This document shows, piece by piece, positions 44,505 through 53,189 of a stretch of 64,000 nucleotides of DNA. The stretch's first letter is position 1, and every line of letters starts with the position of its first letter. This DNA is from Pseudomonas marginalis. Lineage in GTDB: Bacteria; Pseudomonadota; Gammaproteobacteria; Pseudomonadales; Pseudomonadaceae. The DNA lies in the NCBI RefSeq assembly GCF_008692035.1, contig NZ_VTFG01000001.1:3845501-3909500 (forward strand). The letters are read 5' to 3'. Under the pieces are notes generated by a model, which ran no database searches, had not been told where the DNA came from, and worked only from the letters and a program-made list of their open reading frames with translations. Made by a program: the position numbers and the translations under genes.

Positions 44505-44742
44505 TGTGGCAACCTCAAAAGTGTCTGGTTTTGCTCAAGCGCCGCACGATACGGGCGAGCCCCGCCGATTGCAAAGGATACCGATTTCAACGCGATTGAC
44601 GGCGTGAAATATCCTCAACCAGCGTAGTCCGCTTCCCTGCCATCTCGGCAAACCCCCGCCGGACGGGTATTTCAGCGCATAGGCAAGCTGGCGGGTGGTC
44701 GGTATACTCGGGCGCAATTAATGCATATTCAAGGATTTCGCC

Positions 44743-44913
44743 ATGAAGCGCCTGATCTCTTCCCTTGCTGCGCTCGTCGCGGTCGCTTGCCTCGTTAGTG
44801 CCTGTGGTCAAAAAGGCCCGCTGTACCTGCCCGATGACAGCAAAGACCCGAATGAACAGGCGCAATCGTCGCAAAAGCCCTCCAAAGCGCATAAGCACGA
44901 CACCTACGAATAA
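44743..44913 (+). CDS. lptM: LPS translocon maturation chaperone LptM (YifL), small lipoprotein
   Basis: 56-residue lipoprotein with a lipobox LVSAC (cysteine 21) and a conserved CGQKGPLYLPDD start of the mature part, followed by a Lys/Gln/His-rich tail. LptM helps LptD form correct disulfides in the LPS export complex. AAGGA lies 8 bases before ATG 44743. It is the first gene of an operon with lysA (9 bases later) and dapF. A TATACT at 44703-44708 may be its -10. In P. aeruginosa it is called lppL. Confidence 0.93.
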   Translation: MKRLISSLAALVAVACLVSACGQKGPLYLPDDSKDPNEQAQSSQKPSKAHKHDTYE

Positions 44914-44922
44914 GGGAGCTCC

Positions 44923-46170
44923 ATGGACGCTTTTAACTACCGGGACGGCGAGCTGTTCGCGGAAGGCGTGGCGTTGTCCGCGATTGCCCAGCGCTTTGGG
45001 ACCCCGACCTACGTGTACTCCCGTGCGCATATCGAAGCCCAATACCGCTCGTTCACCGACCCTCTCGATGGCGTACCGCACCTGGTGTGCTACGCAGTCA
45101 AGGCCAACTCCAACCTGGGTGTACTGAATGTCCTGGCGCGCCTGGGCGCCGGTTTCGATATCGTCTCCCGTGGCGAGCTGGAACGGGTCCTGGCCGCCGG
45201 CGGCCAGGCCGACAAGATCGTGTTCTCCGGCGTCGGCAAGAGCCGCGAAGACATGCGCCGAGCCCTGGAAGTCGGCGTACATTGCTTCAACGTAGAGTCC
45301 ACCGACGAGCTGGAACGCCTGCAAGTCGTCGCGGCCGAGATGGGCGTTCGTGCGCCGATCTCACTGCGCGTCAACCCGGACGTCGATGCCGGCACCCACC
45401 CGTACATTTCCACCGGTCTCAAAGAGAACAAGTTCGGCATCGCCATTGCCGACGCCGAAGACGTGTACATCCGCGCCGCCCAGCTGCCGAACCTGGAAGT
45501 GCTGGGTGTCGACTGCCATATCGGCTCGCAACTGACCACACTGCCGCCGTTCCTGGATGCCCTCGACCGCCTTCTGGCATTGATCGACCGCCTGGGCGAA
45601 TGCGGCATCTACCTGCACCACATCGACCTCGGTGGTGGCGTGGGCGTGCGTTATCGCGATGAAGAGCCACCGGCGATCGCCGACTATATCCAGGCCGTGC
45701 GCGAGCGCATCGAAGGCCGCGACCTGACGCTGATGTTCGAGCCGGGCCGTTATATCGTCGCCAATGCCGGCGTGCTGCTGACCCAGGTCGAGTACCTCAA
45801 GCACACCGAGCACAAGGATTTCGCCATCGTCGACGCGGCGATGAACGACCTGATCCGCCCGGCGCTGTACCAGGCCTGGATGAATGTCACCGCCGTGACG
45901 CCTCGCAACAGCGAAGCACGCGCCTATGACATCGTCGGCCCGATCTGCGAGACCGGCGACTTCCTGGCCAAGGATCGTCAACTGGCCCTGGAAGAAGGCG
46001 ACCTGCTGGCCGTGCATTCGGCCGGTGCCTACGGGTTTGTCATGAGTTCCAACTACAACACCCGCGGACGTACCGCCGAGGTGCTGGTGGACGGTGATCA
46101 AGCGTTTGAAGTGCGTCGCCGCGAGACGGTAGCCGAGTTGTATGCTGGCGAAAGCCTGCTGCCGGAGTAA
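44923..46170 (+). CDS. lysA: Diaminopimelate decarboxylase
   Basis: 415-residue PLP enzyme making L-lysine from meso-diaminopimelate. The PLP lysine lies in VCYAVKANSN (about 53), with HCHIGSQ-like VDCHIGSQ (about 195), GGGVGVRY, and EPGRYIVANAG and CETGDFLAKDR in the C-terminal part. It sits between lptM and dapF, which makes the substrate, so the last two lysine steps are in one operon. The ATG follows GGGAG. Confidence 0.96.
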   Translation: MDAFNYRDGELFAEGVALSAIAQRFGTPTYVYSRAHIEAQYRSFTDPLDGVPHLVCYAVKANSNLGVLNVLARLGAGFDIVSRGELERVLAAGGQADKIVFSGVGKSREDMRRALEVGVHCFNVESTDELERLQVVAAEMGVRAPISLRVNPDVDAGTHPYISTGLKENKFGIAIADAEDVYIRAAQLPNLEVLGVDCHIGSQLTTLPPFLDALDRLLALIDRLGECGIYLHHIDLGGGVGVRYRDEEPPAIADYIQAVRERIEGRDLTLMFEPGRYIVANAGVLLTQVEYLKHTEHKDFAIVDAAMNDLIRPALYQAWMNVTAVTPRNSEARAYDIVGPICETGDFLAKDRQLALEEGDLLAVHSAGAYGFVMSSNYNTRGRTAEVLVDGDQAFEVRRRETVAELYAGESLLPE

Positions 46171-46173
46171 GCC

Positions 46174-47004
46174 ATGCTGCTGCGTTTTACCAAGATGCAC
46201 GGGCTGGGCAATGATTTCATGGTCCTCGACCTGGTCAGCCAGCACGCACACATCCTACCCAAGCACGCTAAACAGTGGGGCGACCGGCATACCGGGATCG
46301 GCTTCGACCAATTGCTGATCGTCGAGGCGCCAAGCAACCCGGAGGTGGATTTCCGTTATCGGATCTTCAACTCCGACGGCTCCGAAGTGGAACAGTGCGG
46401 CAACGGTGCGCGCTGCTTTGCACGCTTTGTGCTGGACAAGCGCCTGACCGCCAAGCGGCAGATTCGCGTCGAGACCAAGAGCGGCGTGATCGAGCTGGAT
46501 ATCCGCAGCGACGGCCAGATCAGCGTCAACATGGGCGCGCCACGCCTGGTGCCGGCGGATATCCCGTTCCAGGCGACCGAGCAGGCCGCCAGCTACCCGC
46601 TGGACGTTGACGGCCAGACCGTCGACATCGCTGCCGTGTCCATGGGCAACCCCCATGCGGTGCTACGGGTCAACGACATCAACAATGCCCCCGTGCATGA
46701 ACTGGGGCCGAAGATCGAACACCACCCGCGTTTTCCGGCGCGGGTCAATGTGGGCTTTTTGCAGGTGATCGACCGTTCCCGTGCGCAATTGCGCGTGTGG
46801 GAGCGCGGTGCCGGCGAAACCCAGGCCTGCGGTACCGGTGCTTGCGCCGCTGCCGTGGCCGCGATCAGCCAGGGGTGGATGGATTCGCCCCTGTTGATCG
46901 ACCTGCCCGGTGGACGCCTGTCCATCGAGTGGGCAGGCCCTGGCCACCCGGTGATGATGACCGGGCCGGCCTCGCGCGTATACGAAGGACAGGTCCGTCT
47001 ATGA
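46174..47004 (+). CDS. dapF: Diaminopimelate epimerase
   Basis: 276-residue enzyme that converts LL- to meso-diaminopimelate. The two catalytic cysteines lie in EQCGNGARCF (about 73) and in QACGTGACAAAV (about 218), and the start MLLRFTKMHGLGNDFMV is standard. It is 3 bases behind lysA. Meso-DAP also feeds peptidoglycan. DUF484, xerC and yigB follow, the same order as E. coli dapF-yigA-xerC-yigB. Confidence 0.97.
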   Translation: MLLRFTKMHGLGNDFMVLDLVSQHAHILPKHAKQWGDRHTGIGFDQLLIVEAPSNPEVDFRYRIFNSDGSEVEQCGNGARCFARFVLDKRLTAKRQIRVETKSGVIELDIRSDGQISVNMGAPRLVPADIPFQATEQAASYPLDVDGQTVDIAAVSMGNPHAVLRVNDINNAPVHELGPKIEHHPRFPARVNVGFLQVIDRSRAQLRVWERGAGETQACGTGACAAAVAAISQGWMDSPLLIDLPGGRLSIEWAGPGHPVMMTGPASRVYEGQVRL

Positions 47005-47017
47005 GTGAGCCAAGCCA

Positions 47018-47737
47018 ATGACCGATAAGCCTCAAGTACCCGCACAAGCAACAACCCCGAGCGAAAGTCTGGAGGCCGCTGCCGTCGCGGCGTACCTTGA
47101 GGCTAATCCGGACTTCTTCGTCGAACACGAAGAACTGCTCCCGGCCCTGCGCATCCCCCACCAGCGCGGCGACACCGTGTCGTTGGTGGAGCGACAGATG
47201 AAGATCCTGCGCGAGCGCAATATCGAAATGCGCCACAAGCTCTCGCACCTGATGGACGTCGCCCGCGACAACGACCGTCTGTTCGAGAAAACCCGCCGCC
47301 TGATTCTTACCCTGATGGACGCCACCAGCCTGGAAGAAACGGTCATCGCCGTGGAAGACAGCCTGCGCCAGGACTTCCAGGTGCCGTTTGTCAGCCTGAT
47401 CCTGTTCAGCGACAACCCGATGCCGGTGGGTCGCTGGGTCAGCGGCGGCGACGCGCAAACCGCGATCGGCGGCCTGCTTTCCGAAGGCAAGACCATCAGC
47501 GGCACCCTGCGCGAGCACGAGCTGGACTTCCTGTTCGGCGCCGAACAGCGCAAGCAGATCGGCTCTACCGCCGTCGTCGCCCTCAGCCATCAAGGCCTGC
47601 ACGGCGTACTGGCCATCGCCAGCCGCGATCCCGCGCACTACAAGAGCTCGGTGGGCACTTTGTTCCTCACCTATATCGCCGAAGTACTGGGCCGCGTCCT
47701 ACCGCGCCACACCACCGCCCTGCGCGCGGTGCGCTAG
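47018..47737 (+). CDS. DUF484 (YigA-like) GAF-type protein
   Basis: 239-residue soluble protein. The N-terminal coiled coil (EAAAVAAYLEANPDFFVEHEELL; RQMKILRERNIEMRHKLSHLMDVARDN) is followed by a GAF-like domain (about 110-235, SLILFSDNPMPVGRW and VALSHQGLHGVLAIASRD). The family corresponds to E. coli YigA, unknown in function. It sits 13 bases after dapF and 2 bases before xerC. Confidence 0.88.
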   Translation: MTDKPQVPAQATTPSESLEAAAVAAYLEANPDFFVEHEELLPALRIPHQRGDTVSLVERQMKILRERNIEMRHKLSHLMDVARDNDRLFEKTRRLILTLMDATSLEETVIAVEDSLRQDFQVPFVSLILFSDNPMPVGRWVSGGDAQTAIGGLLSEGKTISGTLREHELDFLFGAEQRKQIGSTAVVALSHQGLHGVLAIASRDPAHYKSSVGTLFLTYIAEVLGRVLPRHTTALRAVR

Positions 47738-47739
47738 CC

Positions 47740-48639
47740 ATGGAACGGCAACTGGACGCTTACTGCGCTCACCTGCGTAACGAGCGCCAGGTGTCACCCC
47801 ATACCCTGGAGGCTTACCGACGGGACTTGAACAAGGTCCTGGCGTATTGCGAAAAGCAGCAGGTCACCAGCTGGAAGGCCTTGGATATCCAGGGCCTGCG
47901 CAGCCTGATCGCACGGCTGCACCAGGCGGGCCAGTCCTCGCGCAGCCTGTCGCGACTGCTGTCGGCGGTGCGTGGCCTGTATCACTACCTCAATCGCGAA
48001 GGCCTCTGCGACCACGACCCGGCCAACGGCCTGGCCCCGCCGAAAGGCGAGCGACGCCTGCCCAAGACCCTGGACACCGACCGTGCCTTGCAATTGCTCG
48101 ATGGCGCCGTGGAGGACGATTTCCTCGCCCATCGCGACCAGGCGATCCTCGAACTGTTCTACTCTTCAGGCCTGCGCCTATCGGAGCTGACAGGCCTGAA
48201 CCTCGATCAACTGGACCTGGCCGACGGCCTGGTGCAAGTGCTCGGCAAAGGCAGCAAGACTCGGGTGCTGCCGGTGGGCAGGAAAGCCCGCGAAGCCCTG
48301 CAACTCTGGCTGCCGCTGCGCGCCCTGGCCAACCCGGTGGACGACGCAGTGTTTATCAGCCAGCAAGGGCGGCGCCTGGGGCCACGCGCCATCCAGATAC
48401 GGGTCAAGGCTGCCGGCGAGCGCGAGCTGGGGCAGAACCTGCATCCACATATGCTGCGGCACTCATTTGCCAGCCATATGCTGGAATCGTCCCAGGACCT
48501 GCGCGCCGTGCAGGAACTGCTTGGCCATTCCGACATCAAGACCACGCAGATCTATACCCATCTGGACTTCCAGCACCTGGCAACGGTCTACGACAGCGCC
48601 CATCCACGGGCCAAACGCATCAAGGACGGCGACTCATGA
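47740..48639 (+). CDS. xerC: Tyrosine recombinase XerC
   Basis: 299-residue recombinase that with XerD resolves chromosome dimers at dif. The catalytic set is visible: Arg in SSGLRLSELTGL (about 148), Lys in GKGSKTRVLPV, His-x-x-Arg in MLRHSFASHML (about 240), and His and Tyr in LGHSDIKTTQIYTHL with nucleophile Tyr near 275. The N-terminal SAM-like core-binding domain covers about 1-85. Its TGA overlaps the ATG of yigB. Confidence 0.96.
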   Translation: MERQLDAYCAHLRNERQVSPHTLEAYRRDLNKVLAYCEKQQVTSWKALDIQGLRSLIARLHQAGQSSRSLSRLLSAVRGLYHYLNREGLCDHDPANGLAPPKGERRLPKTLDTDRALQLLDGAVEDDFLAHRDQAILELFYSSGLRLSELTGLNLDQLDLADGLVQVLGKGSKTRVLPVGRKAREALQLWLPLRALANPVDDAVFISQQGRRLGPRAIQIRVKAAGERELGQNLHPHMLRHSFASHMLESSQDLRAVQELLGHSDIKTTQIYTHLDFQHLATVYDSAHPRAKRIKDGDS

Positions 48640-49331
48640 ACATCAAGCTGATCACCTTCGACCTGGACGACACGCTCTGGGACAACGTACCCGTCATCAT
48701 CAGCGCCGAAGCGTCGATGCGCGAATGGCTGGCCACCCATGCCGCCAAGGTGGGCGACCTGCCCCTGGAGCATTTCGCCAGCCTGCGCCAACAAGTGCTG
48801 CAACGGCATCCCGAACTCAAACACCGCATCAGTATCCTGCGCCATCGGGTGTTGATACATGCGTTTGAAGAGGCCGGTTATCCACAGCCCGAGGCCACGG
48901 AAATGGCCGATGTGTGTTTCGAAGCGTTCATTCACGCCCGCCATCAGCTCACGCCTTTCCCTGAGGCCGAGCCGATGCTGCAAGCGCTGCGCCAGCACTT
49001 TCTGCTGGGTGTGATCACCAATGGCAATGCCGATGTGCAGCGTGTTGGCCTGGCGGACTACTTTCACTTTGCGCTACGCGCTGAAGACATTGGCATCGCC
49101 AAGCCGGATGCCCGGCTGTTCCACGAAGCGCTGCAGCGCGGCGGAGTAGATGCCAGTGCGGCAGTGCATGTTGGCGACCACCCCGGGGACGACATTGCCG
49201 GGGCGCAGCAGGCGGGGCTGCGGGCGGTGTGGTTCAACCCGTCGGGCAAGGTGTGGGAAGGGGATAAACTCCCGGATGCACAGATTCGCAGCCTGACGGA
49301 GTTGCCGGCGTTACTTCGCAGCTGGCAGTAA
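48636..49331 (+). CDS. yigB: HAD-family phosphatase (YigB-like)
   Basis: 231-residue hydrolase. Motif I is FDLDDTLWD (about 8-16), motif II VITNGNAD, the motif III lysine lies in IAKPDARLF, and motif IV is HVGDHPGDDIAGA. E. coli YigB, which has the same position after xerC, dephosphorylates FMN and a riboflavin precursor. The ATGA overlap with xerC indicates coupling. The frame is open much further upstream inside xerC, but only the 48636 start gives motif I near the N-terminus. Confidence 0.92.
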   Translation: MNIKLITFDLDDTLWDNVPVIISAEASMREWLATHAAKVGDLPLEHFASLRQQVLQRHPELKHRISILRHRVLIHAFEEAGYPQPEATEMADVCFEAFIHARHQLTPFPEAEPMLQALRQHFLLGVITNGNADVQRVGLADYFHFALRAEDIGIAKPDARLFHEALQRGGVDASAAVHVGDHPGDDIAGAQQAGLRAVWFNPSGKVWEGDKLPDAQIRSLTELPALLRSWQ

Positions 49332-49343
49332 CACGGGTGAGAA

Positions 49344-49438
49344 AAATGTGGGAGGGGGCTTGCTCCCGATAGCGGTGTATCAGTCTCCAGATATATTGAC
49401 TGACCTACTGTAATCGGGAGCAAGCCCCCTCCCACACT
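49344..49438. repeat. REPIN between yigB and sutA
   Basis: Left arm GTGGGAGGGGGCTTGC (exact group I core) and right arm GCAAGCCCCCTCCCAC with an inner region of about 57 bases. It lies between convergent genes. Confidence 0.93.
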
Positions 49439-49476
49439 TGATTGGGGGTCACTTGTAGCCGGTTATTACAGGCATG

Positions 49477-49505
49477 AAAAAACCCGCAGCGACGGCGGGC
49501 TTTTT
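49477..49505 (-). terminator. Terminator of sutA
   Basis: Arms CCCGC and GCGGG with a 7-base loop are flanked by A runs and T runs (AAAAAACCCGC...GCGGGCTTTTT). It begins about 20 bases past the sutA stop on the minus strand. Confidence 0.85.
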
Positions 49506-49526
49506 CTTACAAGCAGGTGGCTGACC

Positions 49527-49853
49527 TTAGATAGGTCGGCTGCCGTACTTGTTATCCGGCTTCTTGGGCGGGTCTGCAACCACATTGGGCTCGACTTCGA
49601 CCACTTTGCCGCCTTTGGCAAGAAACTCTTCCATCGCACGGGCCAGGGCATCGCGCTCTTTGTTCTTGGCCTCAACGCTCGGCAATTCGTCTACCGAAAC
49701 AGCAGCCTTGGCTTTGCCCTTGGCCGCTGGAACAGGAGCGTCATCACCACCGTCGTCCTCAGCAACGTCTTCCGCCGCCGCTTCAAGACCTTCTTCGGTG
49801 TCGTCTTCGTCACCTACTTCGAGTTCGTCGTTTTCCAGATCATCGTCGCTCAT
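49527..49853 (-). CDS. sutA: RNA polymerase-binding regulator SutA
   Basis: 108-residue protein. The N-terminal half is acidic and disordered (MSDDDLENDELEVGDEDDTE...), a central helix follows (LPSVEAKNKERDALARAMEEFLAKGG), and the conserved tail is PNVVADPPKKPDNKYGSRPI. In P. aeruginosa SutA binds the beta subunit of RNA polymerase and raises ribosomal gene expression in slow growth. Position between the yigB and yjbQ genes agrees. Confidence 0.92.
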   Translation of the reverse strand: MSDDDLENDELEVGDEDDTEEGLEAAAEDVAEDDGGDDAPVPAAKGKAKAAVSVDELPSVEAKNKERDALARAMEEFLAKGGKVVEVEPNVVADPPKKPDNKYGSRPI

Positions 49854-49955
49854 GTTCTACCTCATGACTTGCGAAAAGCAGATTAGTTATAGCCCAGCTT
49901 CGCCCTCTGTCGAGGTTGCCGGAAAAAAATCAACATCCACCGGATAACCAGTGGC

Positions 49956-50381
49956 TTATGCCCCATCACCGTGCAGGGTGGCGAGGACTTTACGAGCACC
50001 GCCATGATCACGGTGCTCGCCCAGATAAACACCTTGCCAGGTCCCCATCGCCAAGCGGCCGGCCTTGACCGGCAAACTCAGCTGGCAGCCCAGGAGACTG
50101 GCCTTGAAGTGCGCCGGCAGATCATCCGGACCTTCGTCGTTGTGTTCGAACCCGGCGCAGCCTTGCGGCACCAGCGAGTTGAAGAAACGCTCGAAGTCAC
50201 GACGAACCGCCGGATCGGCATTCTCGTTGACCGTCAACGAGGCCGAGGTGTGCTGCAGCCACAGGTGCAACAGGCCCACGCGGCAGGCCTTCAGCTCAGG
50301 CAAGCCGGCAAGCAACTCGTCAGTCACCAGGTGAAAGCCCCGGGGCTTGGCCCGCAGGGTAATCAGGGTCTGTTGCCACAT
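49956..50381 (-). CDS. yjbQ: YjbQ family protein (UPF0047)
   Basis: 141-residue protein with the family motifs LWLQHTSASLTVNENADPAVRRDF (about 40-63) and FEHNDEGPDDLPAHFKASLLG, which hold conserved His and Asp residues, and MGTWQGVYLGEHRDHGGARKV. YjbQ members bind a metal and have weak thiamine phosphate synthase activity when overproduced. It is one unit upstream of sutA on the same strand. Confidence 0.9.
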   Translation of the reverse strand: MWQQTLITLRAKPRGFHLVTDELLAGLPELKACRVGLLHLWLQHTSASLTVNENADPAVRRDFERFFNSLVPQGCAGFEHNDEGPDDLPAHFKASLLGCQLSLPVKAGRLAMGTWQGVYLGEHRDHGGARKVLATLHGDGA

Positions 50382-50539
50382 ACAGTTCTCCGCCCATCGG
50401 CGCGCATTCTAGCGCGCTCTGGGAAAAAACAAAGTGCCGAATACGCCTACGTGCCTGTAAGACATTCGCACGCTGGAAAGTGCATGACAAACTCTGCGCA
50501 AAAACCGGCACAGCTTGTTATGACTGACAAACGCCAGGC

Positions 50540-50573
50540 AAAAAAATGCCCGGCAAGCCGGGCATCTTTTTTT
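50540..50573 (-). terminator. Terminator of glnK-amtB
   Basis: Perfect 9-base arms ATGCCCGGC and GCCGGGCAT with a 2-base loop (possibly 4 if the closing pairs open) are flanked by A7 on the left and T7 on the right. It lies just beyond the amtB stop. Confidence 0.93.
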
Positions 50574-50580
50574 CGCGTAC

Positions 50581-51918
50581 TTACAGGTTGTAGCCGCGTT
50601 CGTTGTGTTGCGCCAGGTCGAGGCCGACAGCCTCTTCCTCTTCGGTAACCCGCAGGCCCATGACCGCGTCCAGCACCTTGAGGATGATGAAGGTGACGAT
50701 GGCGGTATAGATCACGGTGAAGCCGACACCTTTGCACTGGATCCAGACTTGAGCTGCGATGTCAGTCACGGTGCCGAAGCCGCCCAATGCAGGGGCTGCA
50801 AACACACCGGTGAGGATCGCACCGACGATACCGCCGATACCGTGCACGCCGAATGCGTCCAGGGAGTCGTCGTAGCCCAGCTTGCGCTTGAGGCTGGTGG
50901 CGCAGAAGAAGCAGATCACACCGGCCACCAGGCCGATCACCAGGGCGCCCATCGGACCAACAGTGCCGGCGGCCGGTGTAACGGCGACCAGGCCAGCCAC
51001 TACACCCGAGGCGATGCCCAGTGCGCTTGGCTTACCGTGAGTGATCCACTCGGCGAACATCCAGCCCAGGGCTGCAGCAGCGGTAGCAATCTGAGTCACC
51101 AGCATCGCCATGCCGGCGGTGCCGTTGGCCGCAGCCGCAGAGCCGGCGTTGAAGCCGAACCAGCCGACCCACAGCATGGCCGCACCCACCAGGGTGTAAC
51201 CCAGGTTGTGAGGCGCCATTGGAGTGGTCGGGAAGCCTTTACGCTTGCCGAGCACGATGCACGCCACCAGGCCAGCGACACCGGCATTGATGTGCACCAC
51301 GGTGCCGCCGGCGAAGTCCAGCACGCCCCAGTCCCACAGCAGGCCACCGTTGCCGCTCCACACCATGTGGGCGATTGGCGCATAGACCAGAGTGAACCAG
51401 ATAGCCATGAAGATCAGCATGGCGGAGAACTTCATGCGTTCGGCGAACGCACCGACGATCAGCGCCGGGGTGATGATGGCGAAGGTCATCTGGAAGGTGA
51501 TGAACACGGCTTCCGGGAACAGCGCAGCCGGCCCGGTGATGCTGGCCGGGGTCACACCCGCCAGGAACGCCTTGCCCATGCCGCCGAAGAAGGAGTTGAA
51601 GTTGACCACACCCTGTTCCATACCGGTGGTATCGAACGCGATGCTATAGCCGTAGACAACCCACAGGATGCTGATCAGGCCGGTGATGGCGAAGCACTGC
51701 ATCATCACCGACAGAATATTTTTGGAGCGCACCATGCCGCCGTAGAACAGCGCCAGGCCTGGAATGGTCATGAACAGCACCAGCGCGGTGGATGTGAGCA
51801 TCCAGGCGGTGTCACCGGAGTTGAGGACTGGAGCAGCCACTTCGTCTGCCGCCATGGCCAGGCTTGGCATTACGATGGACAACAGGGCTCCGAGCCCTGC
51901 GAATTTACGCAGAGTCAT
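50581..51918 (-). CDS. amtB: Ammonium transporter AmtB
   Basis: 445-residue channel with a cleavable signal peptide (to about residue 23) and 11 membrane segments. Typical features are TAWMLTSTALVLFMTIPGLALFYGG near 39-63, the pore histidines in GGTVVHINAGVAGL and DAFGVHGIGGIVGA, and the C-terminal GLDLAQHNERGYNL that contacts GlnK. It lies 35 bases downstream of glnK, the usual pair. Confidence 0.96.
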   Translation of the reverse strand: MTLRKFAGLGALLSIVMPSLAMAADEVAAPVLNSGDTAWMLTSTALVLFMTIPGLALFYGGMVRSKNILSVMMQCFAITGLISILWVVYGYSIAFDTTGMEQGVVNFNSFFGGMGKAFLAGVTPASITGPAALFPEAVFITFQMTFAIITPALIVGAFAERMKFSAMLIFMAIWFTLVYAPIAHMVWSGNGGLLWDWGVLDFAGGTVVHINAGVAGLVACIVLGKRKGFPTTPMAPHNLGYTLVGAAMLWVGWFGFNAGSAAAANGTAGMAMLVTQIATAAAALGWMFAEWITHGKPSALGIASGVVAGLVAVTPAAGTVGPMGALVIGLVAGVICFFCATSLKRKLGYDDSLDAFGVHGIGGIVGAILTGVFAAPALGGFGTVTDIAAQVWIQCKGVGFTVIYTAIVTFIILKVLDAVMGLRVTEEEEAVGLDLAQHNERGYNL

Positions 51919-51953
51919 ATTGTTTTCTCCTGGGGCGTTGGGGGTTTGGCGGC

Positions 51954-52292
51954 TTAGATTGCGTCGGTATCGGTTTCGCCGGTACGGATGCGAATAGCCT
52001 GTTCCAGATTGACCACGAAGATCTTGCCATCACCGATCTTGCCGGTGTTGGCGGCCTTGGTTATCGCCTCGATAACCCGGTCAAGATCCTTGTCGTCAAT
52101 GGCGACATCAATCTTCACCTTCGGCAGGAAATCGACTACATATTCCGCGCCGCGATACAGCTCGGTGTGACCCTTCTGCCGACCGAAGCCCTTGACCTCA
52201 GTAACGGTAATGCCCTGCACGCCGATCTCGGACAACGACTCGCGTACATCGTCCAACTTGAACGGCTTGATGATGGCAGTGACTAGCTTCAT
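51954..52292 (-). CDS. glnK: Nitrogen regulatory PII protein GlnK
   Basis: 112-residue PII signal protein that binds ATP/ADP and 2-oxoglutarate and blocks AmtB when nitrogen is plentiful. The uridylylated tyrosine is Y51 in the T-loop (HTELYRGAEYVVDFLPK), and the signature DGKIFVVNLEQAIRIRTGE is present. Start 52292 gives MKLVTAIIKPFKL; the 56-residue upstream frame is promoter sequence. Expression is expected to be under NtrC and sigma-54. Confidence 0.96.
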   Translation of the reverse strand: MKLVTAIIKPFKLDDVRESLSEIGVQGITVTEVKGFGRQKGHTELYRGAEYVVDFLPKVKIDVAIDDKDLDRVIEAITKAANTGKIGDGKIFVVNLEQAIRIRTGETDTDAI

Positions 52293-52714
52293 GAAAACTC
52301 TCTCCCGAATTGGTGGACTTGCCCCAGGAAAACAAACCCGTCTCAAGTCTAAGCGCAGTGCCTGGCTTTGTAACGCATCGTCGCAAGGGCAGTTGCCATT
52401 GCGACGCCAGCGAACCACTGGTGACGAAACCTGTACCCCTGATCCGTCGGCGCACTGCATTCGTCACAGCGACTGCATCAGTGCATGGGTCATGATCGTC
52501 TAAGCAGAAACCTTGCCAGCTCCGTAAAAATCACTGAAATCAGTCCTTTGCTCACCTAGGCCCACCAACGGGGCCATCCGGCGCCTGCAATGCGCACGAA
52601 AACGGTGCATCACCGCCCGGCCTGATGCGCGAAAAGCGTGCGACCCAGGCCGTGAAAAAGACTATAGACGCTGCGTGATACACTGCCCGCCAACAGTTTT
52701 CCGGAATATTTCCC
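52293..52714. other. 422-base divergent region between glnK and ubiK
   Basis: It holds the promoter of glnK-amtB. On the minus strand AGGCAC-N5-TTAG (about 52350-52364) has the GG of a -24 element but not the GC of -12; TGGCAA-N6-TTGC (about 52382-52397) has both, but one base too long. Neither is a convincing sigma-54 site. A possible NtrC site is listed separately. No gene is seen. Confidence 0.5.
52594..52608. promoter_or_regulatory. Candidate NtrC-binding site
   Basis: GCAC-N7-GTGC at 52594-52608 has the arm sequence and spacing of NtrC enhancer sites (GCACYN5RGTGC), with one deviation at the Y. It lies about 300 bases upstream of the glnK start, a normal distance for an enhancer. Confidence 0.4.
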
Positions 52715-52975
52715 ATGCTCGCGCCCAAAGACCTCCTCGACGCCCTGAGCGGCCACGCCTCTCGCCTGTTCAGCGGCGACACCCCGCTGCCCCGCAATGA
52801 AATCGAAAGCCAGTTCAAGGCCTTGCTGCAAAGCGGTTTCAGCAAGCTCGACCTGGTGAGCCGGGAAGAGTTTGATAGCCAGATGGTAGTTCTCGCCCGC
52901 ACCCGTGCGCGGCTGGAGAGCCTGGAAGCGAAAGTGGCAGAGCTGGAAGCGCGGTTGACCCCTCCTGCCGAATAA
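52715..52975 (+). CDS. ubiK: UbiK (YqiC) accessory factor of ubiquinone synthesis
   Basis: 86-residue protein of the BMFP family: an N-terminal helix (APKDLLDALSGHASRLFSG), a middle IESQFKALLQSGFSKLDLVSREEFD, and a C-terminal coiled coil (LARTRARLESLEAKVAELEARL). UbiK binds UbiJ and the ubiquinone enzymes in E. coli. It is divergent from glnK and is followed by a REPIN and comM. Confidence 0.9.
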   Translation: MLAPKDLLDALSGHASRLFSGDTPLPRNEIESQFKALLQSGFSKLDLVSREEFDSQMVVLARTRARLESLEAKVAELEARLTPPAE

Positions 52976-52984
52976 ATGCGCTCA

Positions 52985-53076
52985 GTGTGGGAGGGGGCTT
53001 GCTCCCGATGGCGGTGTGTCAGCCGGTATCAATGCTGACTGACCCCCCGCTATCGGGAGCAAGCCCCTCCCACATT
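52985..53076. repeat. REPIN between ubiK and comM
   Basis: Left arm GTGGGAGGGGGCTTGC (exact core) and right arm GCAAGCCCCTCCCAC, one C shorter than the full arm. This is the only complete REPIN in the window between genes in the same direction. Confidence 0.9.
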
Positions 53077-53189
53077 CGCTCTACCTTTTGCTCTGGATAC
53101 GTTCTGTAAAACCTCCCCGCCTCGCTCTTCCCTACCTCGTCTACCCTTGAAAAACCGCAGGAAGCGGCCTCCCCTTTCAAGGAACGAGC

